Shown here piece by piece: positions 1 to 7,398 of a stretch of 13,912 nt of DNA. Source of the DNA: Deltaproteobacteria bacterium UBA6106 (GTDB lineage Bacteria; Desulfobacterota; Syntrophorhabdia; Syntrophorhabdales; Syntrophorhabdaceae); contig DIWM01000045.1 in the NCBI GenBank assembly GCA_002428485.1, forward strand, positions 1-13,912, given 5' to 3'. Position 1 is the stretch's first letter. The number at the start of each line of letters is the position of its first letter. Under the pieces are notes generated by a model. The model was not told the DNA's origin. It made no database searches and saw only the letters and a list, made by a program, of their open reading frames with translations. The position numbers and the translations under genes are program-made.

Positions 1-2347
1 TGCCGGCCTCCTCGATGTGCTCCATAATGCCTGCTACAACAGCCTTCTCCCCATCGGCGACGGCATCTACATCGATCTCAATGGCATCTTCAAGATATTT
101 GTCGATAAGGATGGGGCGCTCCGGCGATGCCTCCGCCGCCCTTTCCATAAAGGATTCAAGGTCTGAATCGTCATAGACGATCTCCATCGCCCTGCCGCCC
201 AAAACGTAAGAGGGTCTTACGACAACCGGGTATCCTATCGTGCCGGCGATCTCCTTCGCCTCCTCGAAAGATGTGGCGATCCCGTTATCGGGCTGCATGA
301 GGTTCAGCTTCTTCAAAAGCGTCTTGAACTTGTCCCTGTCCTCAGCGACATCGATGCTCTCAGGCGTCGTCCCGATGATCATGGCGCCTGCCTTTTTCAG
401 CGACACGGCGAGGTTAAGCGGCGTCTGGCCGCCGAACTGAACGATCACCCCGTCTGGCTTCTCGTTTTCGATGATATCCATCACATTCTCAAAGGTAAGG
501 GGCTCGAAATAGAGCTTGTCTGAGGTGTCGTAGTCCGTGCTTACCGTTTCGGGGTTGCTGTTGACCATGATCGTTTCATATCCAAGCTCTTTCAGTGCGA
601 ATGCCGCGTGGACGCAGCAATAATCGAATTCAATGCCCTGCCCTATCCTGTTGGGGCCTCCGCCAAGGATCATGATCTTCTTCCTGTCTGAAACCCTTGA
701 TTCGTCCTCCTGTTCATATGTCGAATAATAGTAAGGCGTATAGGCCTCGAACTCGGCTGCGCAGGTATCGACAAGCTTAAAGACGCTCCTGATGCCCTTT
801 TCCAGCCGGAGTACCCTGACCTCCCCCTCGCTCTGCCCCGTGAAATCCCCGATCTGCCTGTCTGAGAAACCGAGCTTCTTCGAACGCCGCAAAAGCTCCT
901 CGGGGATTTTCCTCCCCCATTGTCCAAGCTCCCCTTCACATTCCACGATCTCCTGTATATTCTTTATGAACCACCTGTCTATGCCCGAGAGCCCGCAGAT
1001 CTCCTCAATGCCCATACCCGCTTTGAGGGCGTGGCGTATGTAAAAGACCCGTTCGCTGTTCGGAGTGATCAGCTTCTGGCGAAGCAATTCGGGGTCCTCA
1101 ATGCCCGGGAGCCTGTCGTTGACGATCCCGAACCTGCCTGTCTCAAGCGAGCGGAAACCCTTCTGGAACGACTCTTTGAATGTCCTCCCTATGGCCATTG
1201 CCTCCCCCACGGATTTCATGGAGATCGTCAATGTCTCGTCAGCGCCCCTGAACTTCTCAAAGGTAAACCTCGGTATCTTCACTACACAGTAATCGATGGT
1301 GGGTTCAAAGGATGCCGGGGTCTTTTTGGTGATATCGTTCGGTATCTCATCGAGGGTATATCCGACGGCGAGCTTCGCCGCGATCTTGGCTATGGGGAAT
1401 CCTGTTGCCTTCGATGCAAGCGCCGAGCTTCTCGATACCCTGGGGTTCATCTCGATCACGACCATCCTTCCGTTCCCGGGGTTCACGGCAAACTGGATGT
1501 TGGAGCCTCCCGTCTCGACGCCGATCTCGCGGATGATCCTGATGGATGCGTCACGCATGACCTGGTACTCCTTGTCGCTCAAGGTCTGCTGAGGCGCCAC
1601 GGTAATGCTGTCTCCCGTATGGACCCCCATGGGGTCAAGGTTCTCGATGGAACAGATGATCACAACATTATCCTTTCTATCGCGCATGACCTCAAGCTCA
1701 AATTCCTTCCACCCTATCACCGATTCCTCGATGAGGATCTCGCTGATCATGCTGCTCTCAAGCCCTCTCTGAGCAAGGACCTCGTACTCCTCTACGTTAT
1801 ACACAACGGCTCCGCCTGTCCCGCCAAGGGTGTAGCTTGGCCTGATGATGAGGGGAAAACCGATCTCCTGCGCCACCTTTCTCGCGTCGTCCATGGTGTA
1901 GGCAAGGCCGCTTCTCGGCACCTCAAGCCCTATCTTTTCCATCGCCGCCTTGAACTCTTCCCTGTCCTCGGCCTTTTTTATCGCCTTATAATCAGCGCCG
2001 ATAAGTTCAACGTTATATTTTTCCAGGATCCCTCTCTCTGCAATAATGGTGGCGAGATTGAGCCCTGTCTGGCCGCCGAGCGTCGGGAGCACTGTGTCGG
2101 GCAGTTCAATCCTGATAATCTCTTCCAGCACCTCCGGGGTAAGCGGTTCTATATATACCCGGTCTGCCATGTCAGGGTCGGTCATGATCGTGGCGGGATT
2201 GCTGTTCACGAGGATGACCCTGTATCCTTCCTCACGGAGTGCCTTGCAGGCCTGGCTTCCTGAGTAGTCGAACTCACATGCCTGGCCTATCACGATGGGC
2301 CCTGACCCGATGATAAGGATGCTTTTTATATCGGTGCGCTTAGGCAT
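1..2347 (-). CDS. carB: Carbamoyl-phosphate synthase large subunit, 3' end missing
   Basis: CarB uses ammonia delivered by CarA, bicarbonate and two ATP to make carbamoyl phosphate for pyrimidine and arginine synthesis in the cytoplasm. The reverse-strand translation is open from ATG at 2347 to the left edge, giving about 782 of the usual 1,050-1,080 residues. It begins MPKRTDIKSILIIGSGPIVI, the family's normal N-terminus. Further in are the first ATP-grasp domain (ENLDPMGVHTGDSITVAPQQ), the oligomerisation region, the start of the second synthase half (ILGGGPNRIGQGIEFDYCCV) and its ATP-grasp (GYPVVVRPSYVLGGRAMEIV). The window stops at GIMEHIEEAG, so the end of the second ATP-grasp and the MGS-like allosteric domain lie outside. 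The start overlaps the carA stop by 8 nt, with AAAGG at 2353-2357 as ribosome site. No frameshift or lost motif was seen. Family and function are secure. Confidence 0.97.
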   Translation of the reverse strand, partial: MPKRTDIKSILIIGSGPIVIGQACEFDYSGSQACKALREEGYRVILVNSNPATIMTDPDMADRVYIEPLTPEVLEEIIRIELPDTVLPTLGGQTGLNLATIIAERGILEKYNVELIGADYKAIKKAEDREEFKAAMEKIGLEVPRSGLAYTMDDARKVAQEIGFPLIIRPSYTLGGTGGAVVYNVEEYEVLAQRGLESSMISEILIEESVIGWKEFELEVMRDRKDNVVIICSIENLDPMGVHTGDSITVAPQQTLSDKEYQVMRDASIRIIREIGVETGGSNIQFAVNPGNGRMVVIEMNPRVSRSSALASKATGFPIAKIAAKLAVGYTLDEIPNDITKKTPASFEPTIDYCVVKIPRFTFEKFRGADETLTISMKSVGEAMAIGRTFKESFQKGFRSLETGRFGIVNDRLPGIEDPELLRQKLITPNSERVFYIRHALKAGMGIEEICGLSGIDRWFIKNIQEIVECEGELGQWGRKIPEELLRRSKKLGFSDRQIGDFTGQSEGEVRVLRLEKGIRSVFKLVDTCAAEFEAYTPYYYSTYEQEDESRVSDRKKIMILGGGPNRIGQGIEFDYCCVHAAFALKELGYETIMVNSNPETVSTDYDTSDKLYFEPLTFENVMDIIENEKPDGVIVQFGGQTPLNLAVSLKKAGAMIIGTTPESIDVAEDRDKFKTLLKKLNLMQPDNGIATSFEEAKEIAGTIGYPVVVRPSYVLGGRAMEIVYDDSDLESFMERAAEASPERPILIDKYLEDAIEIDVDAVADGEKAVVAGIMEHIEEAG

Positions 2348-3437
2348 CCTGACCTTTCCTGTAGTCCTCCATCATTCCTTTAAACTTCTCAAAGAGACCG
2401 TATGCATCATGCGGCCCCGGAGACGCCTCGGGATGGAACTGCACTGAAAAGACAGGATAGACCGTATGTTCGATCCCTTCAACGGTATTGTCATTGAGAT
2501 TGATGTGGGTAACCCGCACCGGCTCCTTTGTTATTGACCCTACATCGACAGCAAAGCCGTGGTTCTCGGAGGTGATATAGACCTTTCCGGTGCTCGTCTC
2601 CTTGTTCGGCTGGTTTGCTCCCCTGTGGCCGAATTTCAGTTTATATGTCTTCCCTCCAAAGGCAAGCCCCAAGAGCTGCTGTCCGAGGCAGATCCCGAAT
2701 ATGGGTATTATACCGATCAGTTTGCGGATCTCTTCAATGGCATAGGGAAGACCTTCCGGATCGCCTGGACCGTTGGAAAGCAGGATCCCGTGGGGTTTCA
2801 TCGCCAGGATATTCTCTGCCCTCTCATCCGCCGGAACCACCGTGACGTGACAACCGGCCTTTTTCAACATCCTCAGGATATTCATCTTCACCCCGAAGTC
2901 CACGACAACGCAGCGCAGCCCGCCATCACCCCCGCCGAAGACATAAGAAGATTTGCATGTCACCTCTTTCACAAGATCGACGCCGATGATGCCCCTCGAT
3001 GCCTTTGCCTTTCCGACAAGGCTTTCCCTGTCCAGGTCAACCGTTGAGATGATCCCCTTCATAACGCCCCTGGCCCTCAAATGTTTTGTCAGGGCCCTCG
3101 TGTCCACGTCCTCGATCGCAAGGATATTGTGCCTTTCAAAATAATTAAGGAGGTCGTCCGTTGCCCTGAAGTTACTCGCTATCTTGCTCAATTCTTTGAC
3201 AATAAAGCCTTCCACCTTCGGGCCGTCCGATTCAACATCGTCATCGTTGACTCCGTAGTTGCCGATAAGCGGGTAGGTCATCGTTACGATCTGTCCCTTA
3301 TAGGAGGGGTCGGTCATGATCTCCTGGTATCCGGTCATGCTCGTGTTGAAAACGATCTCCCCTTCTTTTTCGCCGTGGACACCGTAACCCTTACCTTCGA
3401 AGACCGTACCGTCTTCAAGGGCAATGAGCGCCTTCAT
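2340..3437 (-). CDS. carA: Carbamoyl-phosphate synthase small subunit (glutaminase)
   Basis: CarA hydrolyses glutamine and channels ammonia to CarB. The protein is 365 residues, normal for the family. Residues 1-150 form the CarA-specific N-terminal domain (NTSMTGYQEIMTDPSYKGQI). The rest is a class I glutamine amidotransferase domain, with nucleophile Cys250 in GICLGQQLLG, and His335 and Glu337 in SVQFHPEASPGPHDAYGLF; the triad is complete. I chose the ATG at 3437 over an upstream in-frame ATG at 3464. It gives the family's usual start (MKALIALEDGTVFEGKG), follows a GAGGGGG ribosome site, and forms an ATGA 4-nt overlap with the stop of the gene before it. The stop overlaps carB by 8 nt, so carA and carB are very likely translationally coupled. 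Confidence 0.98.
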   Translation of the reverse strand: MKALIALEDGTVFEGKGYGVHGEKEGEIVFNTSMTGYQEIMTDPSYKGQIVTMTYPLIGNYGVNDDDVESDGPKVEGFIVKELSKIASNFRATDDLLNYFERHNILAIEDVDTRALTKHLRARGVMKGIISTVDLDRESLVGKAKASRGIIGVDLVKEVTCKSSYVFGGGDGGLRCVVVDFGVKMNILRMLKKAGCHVTVVPADERAENILAMKPHGILLSNGPGDPEGLPYAIEEIRKLIGIIPIFGICLGQQLLGLAFGGKTYKLKFGHRGANQPNKETSTGKVYITSENHGFAVDVGSITKEPVRVTHINLNDNTVEGIEHTVYPVFSVQFHPEASPGPHDAYGLFEKFKGMMEDYRKGQDA

Positions 3438-4108
3438 CGTTCCCCCTCGCATGCCCTGATGCATATCCCGCAGATATGATGTCCGAGATTTCTTTCTTTT
3501 TTGAACTTATTCAACATAAGGTAACATCCCTGGTGATCGAAATTTTCCTTTTCTTCCTTGATCGCCCCTGCCGGACAGGCGCTGATGCAGGCCCTGCATT
3601 GGCCGCAGTTCTTTGCAAGCGGTTTGCCTGCCTTTAACGGCATGTCGGTCAGCACCGTGTTGTATCTCACCCTCGCGCCAAAGACCGGGTGTACGAGAAG
3701 GTTGTTTCTCCCGATCCAGCCAACCCCCGCAATCTCTCCGACCTTCTTGTGGGAGATGTGTGCCCTTTGGTTTTGCCAGTCCACAAGCTGCGATGCAGCA
3801 AAAGGTATGGCCTTAAAACCATTTCTCTCGATCTCGCGGGAAAGCAGGTATCCGATCATGTCGAGCCTGTAATTAAGCTGCCGGTAATGGTGCAAATAGA
3901 TGAGGGTAGGCCCATCTGTCAATGTTTCAATGATACCTTTCGAGAGTACAAGGCCAAAAGATATACCAAACGTTAACCTCTCCTTTACAGAATTATCGAT
4001 GGCAACAAGCTCCTTGTCGTAGAGCGACAGATCGCCGACTCCGAGGACATCGACGTCCTGGCTTTTGAGATATGCTGCAATGAATTCTGTGTTCTTATCA
4101 ATGTTCAT
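3434..4108 (-). CDS. Short QueG-like protein with two [4Fe-4S] clusters
   Basis: This 224-residue protein resembles the C-terminal catalytic half of epoxyqueuosine reductase (QueG), a cobalamin and Fe-S enzyme of tRNA modification. The family signature GVGWIGRNNLLVHPVFGARV sits at about residues 129-147. A ferredoxin motif follows (Cys168, Cys171, Cys174, Cys178-Pro), then a second set at Cys195, Cys213, Cys216 and Cys220. That is enough for two [4Fe-4S] clusters. The protein stops four residues after the last cysteine and lacks the C-terminal repeat domain of full QueG (roughly 350-390 residues), so it belongs to the short 'double cluster binding' relatives whose substrate is unknown. It starts 21 nt after mnmG with AAGGGTGA upstream and overlaps carA by 4 nt. 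A role near tRNA modification is suggested by mnmG next door but is not shown. True QueG activity is doubtful. Confidence 0.85.
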   Translation of the reverse strand: MNIDKNTEFIAAYLKSQDVDVLGVGDLSLYDKELVAIDNSVKERLTFGISFGLVLSKGIIETLTDGPTLIYLHHYRQLNYRLDMIGYLLSREIERNGFKAIPFAASQLVDWQNQRAHISHKKVGEIAGVGWIGRNNLLVHPVFGARVRYNTVLTDMPLKAGKPLAKNCGQCRACISACPAGAIKEEKENFDHQGCYLMLNKFKKERNLGHHICGICIRACEGER

Positions 4109-4129
4109 CGATCACCCTTTGCACGCTAT

Positions 4130-5992
4130 TCACAGTATCCCTTTCTTCTTAAAATATACCATCAGCGCCGTAATTGAGGCCGGAGTAACCCCGGGGATCC
4201 GGGAAGCCTGGCCAAGGGAAAGGGGGCGTATCTTTGTGAACCGCTCAATGACCTCCCGCGACAGGCCTGACACCTCTTCGTACTTCGTATCGCTGGGGAT
4301 CTTGCTGTTCTCAAGCCTTTTCATCTTTCTGACCACATCCTGCTGCCTGTCCGTATAGCCGCGGTATTTTACATCCAACTCCACCTGATATGCAATCTCT
4401 TCCCTGATCCCATTCAGGCTGCCATCGATGCGCCTCAGAGTCTCGATGGTAACACCCGGTTTCTTCAGCAGTTCCTCAAGCGTCACCGGGTTCTTTATAC
4501 CTTCAATGTTCAGTTCCTGCAGCGTCCTGATCGTTTCGCCCGTCGGTTTAAGCCTTATTGATCCCAGCAAGCACCTTGCCTCATCGATCTTCGCCTTCTT
4601 TTCAATGACCCCTTCATATCTCTCCCTGCTCACAACACCTATTTGATACCCTTTCCCGGTAAGCCTCAGGTCTGCATTGTCCTCCCGGAGCAGCAACCTG
4701 TATTCCGCCCTTGACGTAAACATCCTGTACGGCTCGTCGACACCTTTCGTCACGAGGTCATCGATCAGGACGCCTATGTAAGCCTCATCCCTTCCCAGGC
4801 AAAAGGGTCCTTCGCCGCGAATCTTTAACGCGGCGTTGATCCCCGCCATTAATCCCAAAGCCCCTGCCTCCTCATACCCTGTTGTCCCGTTTATCTGGCC
4901 GGCAAGAAAAAGATTCCGGACGATCTTCGTTTCAAGCGTCGGATACAATTGTGTGGGGTAGACAAAGTCATATTCAATGGCATATCCCGGCCTCGTTATC
5001 TCTACCTTTTCAAGGCCATCAATGGTCCGCAGCATTCCCAATTGGATATCGAGAGGGAGGCTCGTTGCGAAACCGTTCGGGTAATACTCTTTCGTGTCAA
5101 GCCCCTCCGGCTCTATGAAGATACGGTGCCTTGTCTTCTCGGGAAACCTGACGACCTTGTCCTCGATCGATGGACAGTACCTGACCCCCGTCCCTTTTAT
5201 CTTCCCCGTATAAAGGGGCGACCTGTCGAGGCCTGACCTGATGATATCGTGCGTTGTCCCCTTCGTATAGGTGAGATAACAGGGAACAAGCCTGTTGGTA
5301 ATCCGCTTGTTGAGAAAAGAAAAAGGAACCGGCGGGTCATCGCTATACTGGGGTTCAAGCTTTGAAAAATCTATTGTCCTCCCGTCCAGCCTGGGACAGG
5401 TCCCGGTCTTCAGCCTTCCTATGGAAAAGCCAAGTTCTCCGAGACAGTCAGAAAGGCCTACTGACGGCAGGTCGCCCATCCTGCCCGCCTCGATCCGTTC
5501 AAAACCAATATGGATAACCCCTCGTAAAAACGTGCCGATTGTGACGATAACTGCTGTCCCGTTGAACCTCTCGCCCCACTGCGTCTCAACGCCGGCGACC
5601 ATATCTCCCTGCATCAGCAATCTTTCTACGATACCCTGCCGTATGAAGAGCCCTTCCTGTTCTTCAAGCCTTGCCTTCATCCTGAGCGCGTATCTCATCT
5701 TATCTGCCTGGACGCGGGTTGCCCTCACGGCAGGGCCTTTCTTCATGTTCAACGTCCTGAACTGGATACCCGTTGCATCAATATTTTTTGCCATCTCGCC
5801 ATCGAGGGCGTCGATCTCTTTTACCAGGTGCCCTTTGCCGAGACCCCCGATCGCTGGATTGCAGGACATATAGGCGATGTGGTCGAGGTTGGTTGTAACA
5901 AGAAGGGTTTTAGCCCCCATCCGCGAAGATGCCAGGGCAGCCTCGCACCCTGCGTGACCTGCGCCTATCACTATTACGTCAAAATGTTCCAT
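4130..5992 (-). CDS. mnmG: tRNA uridine-5-carboxymethylaminomethyl modification enzyme MnmG (GidA)
   Basis: MnmG, with MnmE, installs the (carboxymethyl)aminomethyl group on C5 of wobble uridine-34 in certain tRNAs, using FAD, NADH and methylene-tetrahydrofolate. The protein is 620 residues, normal length. Visible landmarks are the N-terminal FAD-binding GAGHAGCEAALASSRMG (10-26), Cys44 in SCNPAIGGLGKGHLVKEID, Cys273 in RYCPSIEDKVVRF (the second conserved cysteine), AGQINGTTGYEEAGALGLMA, and SRAEYRLLLREDNADLRL. The C-terminal MnmE- and tRNA-binding region ends with IPGVTPASITALMVYFKKKG. The ATG at 5992 has only a weak ribosome site (AGGTTG, 6001-6006). It is the first gene of the minus-strand block that continues into the QueG-like gene and carAB. 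No MnmE gene is in the window. Confidence 0.98.
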   Translation of the reverse strand: MEHFDVIVIGAGHAGCEAALASSRMGAKTLLVTTNLDHIAYMSCNPAIGGLGKGHLVKEIDALDGEMAKNIDATGIQFRTLNMKKGPAVRATRVQADKMRYALRMKARLEEQEGLFIRQGIVERLLMQGDMVAGVETQWGERFNGTAVIVTIGTFLRGVIHIGFERIEAGRMGDLPSVGLSDCLGELGFSIGRLKTGTCPRLDGRTIDFSKLEPQYSDDPPVPFSFLNKRITNRLVPCYLTYTKGTTHDIIRSGLDRSPLYTGKIKGTGVRYCPSIEDKVVRFPEKTRHRIFIEPEGLDTKEYYPNGFATSLPLDIQLGMLRTIDGLEKVEITRPGYAIEYDFVYPTQLYPTLETKIVRNLFLAGQINGTTGYEEAGALGLMAGINAALKIRGEGPFCLGRDEAYIGVLIDDLVTKGVDEPYRMFTSRAEYRLLLREDNADLRLTGKGYQIGVVSRERYEGVIEKKAKIDEARCLLGSIRLKPTGETIRTLQELNIEGIKNPVTLEELLKKPGVTIETLRRIDGSLNGIREEIAYQVELDVKYRGYTDRQQDVVRKMKRLENSKIPSDTKYEEVSGLSREVIERFTKIRPLSLGQASRIPGVTPASITALMVYFKKKGIL

Positions 5993-6167
5993 AGTATGAT
6001 CAACCTGAACCGGTTACCCTGCACTCCTTCCATGATACAACGGGGGATTATCGTATTAAAATGCTATAGTCTATCAGCAACGGCCTGCGTTTTCCATTAC
6101 TTCCTGACGGCAAAGTTTTGTGTTCAACTTTTTCAACGAACATGATACCATTTTATAGCTCGCGAAA

Positions 6168-6181
6168 ACCCCGTGAGGGGT
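6168..6181. other. Small GC hairpin, possible minus-strand terminator
   Basis: ACCCC and GGGGT pair around a GTGA tetraloop. On the minus strand the hairpin is followed by TTTTCG. The stem is only 5 bp, and no minus-strand gene upstream needs ending here, so a terminator role is weakly supported. Confidence 0.25.
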
Positions 6182-6190
6182 AAAAAGAGC

Positions 6191-6218
6191 AGTGAACAGT
6201 ATATCGTATATAGTGAAC
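6191..6218 (+). repeat. Degenerate heptad repeat, four units
   Basis: Four consecutive 7-nt units share the frame NGTNNNN. The first and last are both AGTGAAC (6191-6197, 6212-6218) and the middle two end in TATAT. The stretch 6196-6211 recurs exactly, inverted, at 9025-9040. Confidence 0.6.
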
Positions 6219-6236
6219 TGCACAAGAACCCACTAA

Positions 6237-6257
6237 ATATCGTACGATCTACGATAT
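6237..6257. repeat. Perfect 8-bp inverted repeat
   Basis: ATATCGTA (6237-6244) and TACGATAT (6250-6257) are perfect inverted arms around a 5-nt spacer. It may be an operator-like site or a relic of the nearby TATCGTAT-type repeats. No regulator in the window points to either. Confidence 0.5.
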
Positions 6258-6382
6258 GCTACGGAACGTGGGACAAAGGATGAAATAAAAAGCGGGAAAA
6301 ACAATTGAACACAGGATGCTGGTCGCCGGATAGATGAACTCAAGAAACGCTATAAGCGCTATAAACCGTAAAGGAGGGGAAT

Positions 6383-6640
6383 ATGGAAGAAATAGCTATC
6401 GGGAAGGTTGAAAGGTTTTTTTCCAAGATCGGCGTTGCGGCAATCAAGATAACCAGCGGGGAACTAAAGGTCGGCGATACGATAAAATTCAAGGGACATT
6501 CCACCGACTTTGAGCAGACCGTTGAGTCTATGCAGGTTGAACACAAAAACGTCGAGAAGGCCGTGGCAGGCGACGACGTGGGGATCAAGGCAAAGGAGAA
6601 AGTAAGGGACCACGACACGGTGTATCTTGTGAAACCATAA
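6383..6640 (+). CDS. Free-standing EF-Tu domain-2-like protein
   Basis: This 85-residue protein corresponds to the beta-barrel domain 2 shared by EF-Tu, IF-2 and related translational GTPases. It contains the typical GKVERFFSKIGVAAIKITSG, then GELKVGDTIKFKGHSTDF and VEHKNVEKAVAGDDVGIKAK, matching the 'G-x-V ... G-x-L-x-x-G-D' pattern of that fold. There is no GTPase domain and no neighbour that could supply one. Databases usually label such proteins 'translation elongation factor-like'; their role is not known to me. The ATG is preceded by AGGAGG at 6372-6377. The gene stands alone: the gap to the next gene is 167 nt and holds a strong hairpin. Fold assignment is fairly sure, function open. 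Confidence 0.88.
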   Translation: MEEIAIGKVERFFSKIGVAAIKITSGELKVGDTIKFKGHSTDFEQTVESMQVEHKNVEKAVAGDDVGIKAKEKVRDHDTVYLVKP

Positions 6641-6652
6641 CACGATAGAACC

Positions 6653-6745
6653 CGTCAGGCGTGAGTCGTAAGGGATAAGGGGCTAAACCCTTCACGCCTC
6701 ACGCCTGACGCCTTACGTTATTTGCTATCAGCTAATTGCTGACTT
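6653..6745. repeat. Heptad array forming a long inverted repeat
   Basis: From 6653 to 6680 four units follow CGTNAGG or a close variant. From 6690 to 6717 four units follow CCTNACG, the reverse complement of the same consensus. The 7-nt frame then continues through looser units (CTATCAG, CTAATTG) to 6745. The two halves fold into a stem: 6654-6665 pairs perfectly with 6698-6709 (12 bp). The stem extends inward through 6667-6669 with 6694-6696 and 6670-6674 with 6688-6692, leaving a 13-nt loop. It starts 13 nt after the EF-Tu-like stop codon, so it may end that transcript or protect its 3' end. No T-run directly follows the main stem. A smaller stem (TCAGC 6728-6732, GCTGA 6738-6742) is followed by a T-rich stretch. 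Confidence 0.75.
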
Positions 6746-6807
6746 CTTTTCCATCTTGTGCTATATAGAAGATACAGAAGCACAATTTCATTGAATGCGG
6801 AGGAATC

Positions 6808-7392
6808 ATGGAAGAAAGAGAGCTATTACAAAGGTTTCACGAGGTCCTCGAGGTCAGTCTTCCTGTCATCGAAAATGCCTATAAAGGCTTTGTTACGCAA
6901 AAACCGGCGCTTCTGAAAGAGAGTAAGGAAAAATTCAAATCGATCCTTGCCTCCAGGCTGTCATATGTAGAAAAGATAGTAGGAGATAAAGAAAAAGATG
7001 AATTCGAGAAAAAGTTTGTTGCCCTCCTGCCGCCCTTTCAAATGGTCGGGATTGCGATACAGAACGTCATCAGCAATATGGAGATCAAGGTCGAAGCCAA
7101 TGTGCTTTTCAGTCAGAAGGGGCTCGATGAGATCAAAGAGCTCCTCGCAATGGCCTACGATCTGATGAGAGATGTCCGGGATTACACGGTTACAAAAAAT
7201 CCTCACCTTCTCGCAAAGATCAAAGAAGGCAAAGAAAAGATCATTAAGACGATCAACGACTTTTCGGTCGTTCATCAGAACAGGCTCATCACAGGCGTCT
7301 GTATGCCGAAGGCGTCTTACCTGTATCTCGACATAACCGAATCTATCAAAAGAATCGCAAGGGGGCTCGCGGATTTCGCCGAAAAGGTCTAA
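6808..7392 (+). CDS. PhoU-like helical protein
   Basis: This 194-residue protein appears all-helical, with charged heptad-like stretches and no predicted membrane segment or signal peptide. Its layout resembles the PhoU-like domain found alone or at the C-terminus of Na/phosphate cotransporters: an opening helix with EERELLQRFHEVLEV, a middle KGLDEIKELLAMAYDLMRD, and a closing YLDITESIKRIARGLADFAE. PhoU proteins usually modulate phosphate transport or signalling in the cytoplasm. No phosphate transporter or PhoB/PhoR is in the window, so phosphate control is inference only. The ATG has a strong GGAGG at 6799-6803. The stop is 3 nt before the TTG of the next gene, so the two are probably co-translated. 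The family assignment is by overall look rather than a diagnostic motif. Confidence 0.7.
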   Translation: MEERELLQRFHEVLEVSLPVIENAYKGFVTQKPALLKESKEKFKSILASRLSYVEKIVGDKEKDEFEKKFVALLPPFQMVGIAIQNVISNMEIKVEANVLFSQKGLDEIKELLAMAYDLMRDVRDYTVTKNPHLLAKIKEGKEKIIKTINDFSVVHQNRLITGVCMPKASYLYLDITESIKRIARGLADFAEKV

Positions 7393-7398
7393 CCCTTG
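7382..7398 (+). promoter_or_regulatory. Ribosome site supporting a TTG start
   Basis: AAAAGG at 7382-7387 lies 8 nt before TTG at 7396-7398, inside the end of the PhoU-like gene. This favours TTG over the internal ATG at 7453, which would cut 19 residues but keep the catalytic domain. Confidence 0.5.

Larger units (their letters stand above)
5993..6382. other. Divergent intergenic region between mnmG and the EF-Tu-like gene
   Basis: This 390-nt stretch has no credible gene. It must hold the outward promoters for mnmG (minus) and the EF-Tu-like gene (plus), but no well-spaced -35/-10 pair is convincing for either. Candidate -10 boxes are GATAAT on the minus strand at 6047-6052, and TATAAG at 6351-6356 on the plus strand. 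The latter lies within a direct repeat of CGCTATAA (6348-6355 and 6357-6364). The region also holds a heptad-type repeat and two small inverted repeats listed separately. A strong ribosome site AGGAGG lies at 6372-6377, 5 nt before the plus-strand ATG. Confidence 0.6.

Noticed and set aside
920..2263. Long plus-strand open frame of 447 codons
   Set aside because: It lies fully antisense to carB, whose reading frame has intact conserved motifs, and its translation resembles no known family.
3438..3464. Upstream ATG giving carA nine extra residues
   Set aside because: The extension lies inside the preceding gene, does not match the family N-terminus, and the ATG at 3437 has its own ribosome site and stop/start overlap.
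6653..6745. CRISPR array
   Set aside because: Units are 7 nt with no spacers of constant length between longer identical repeats, and no cas genes are present.
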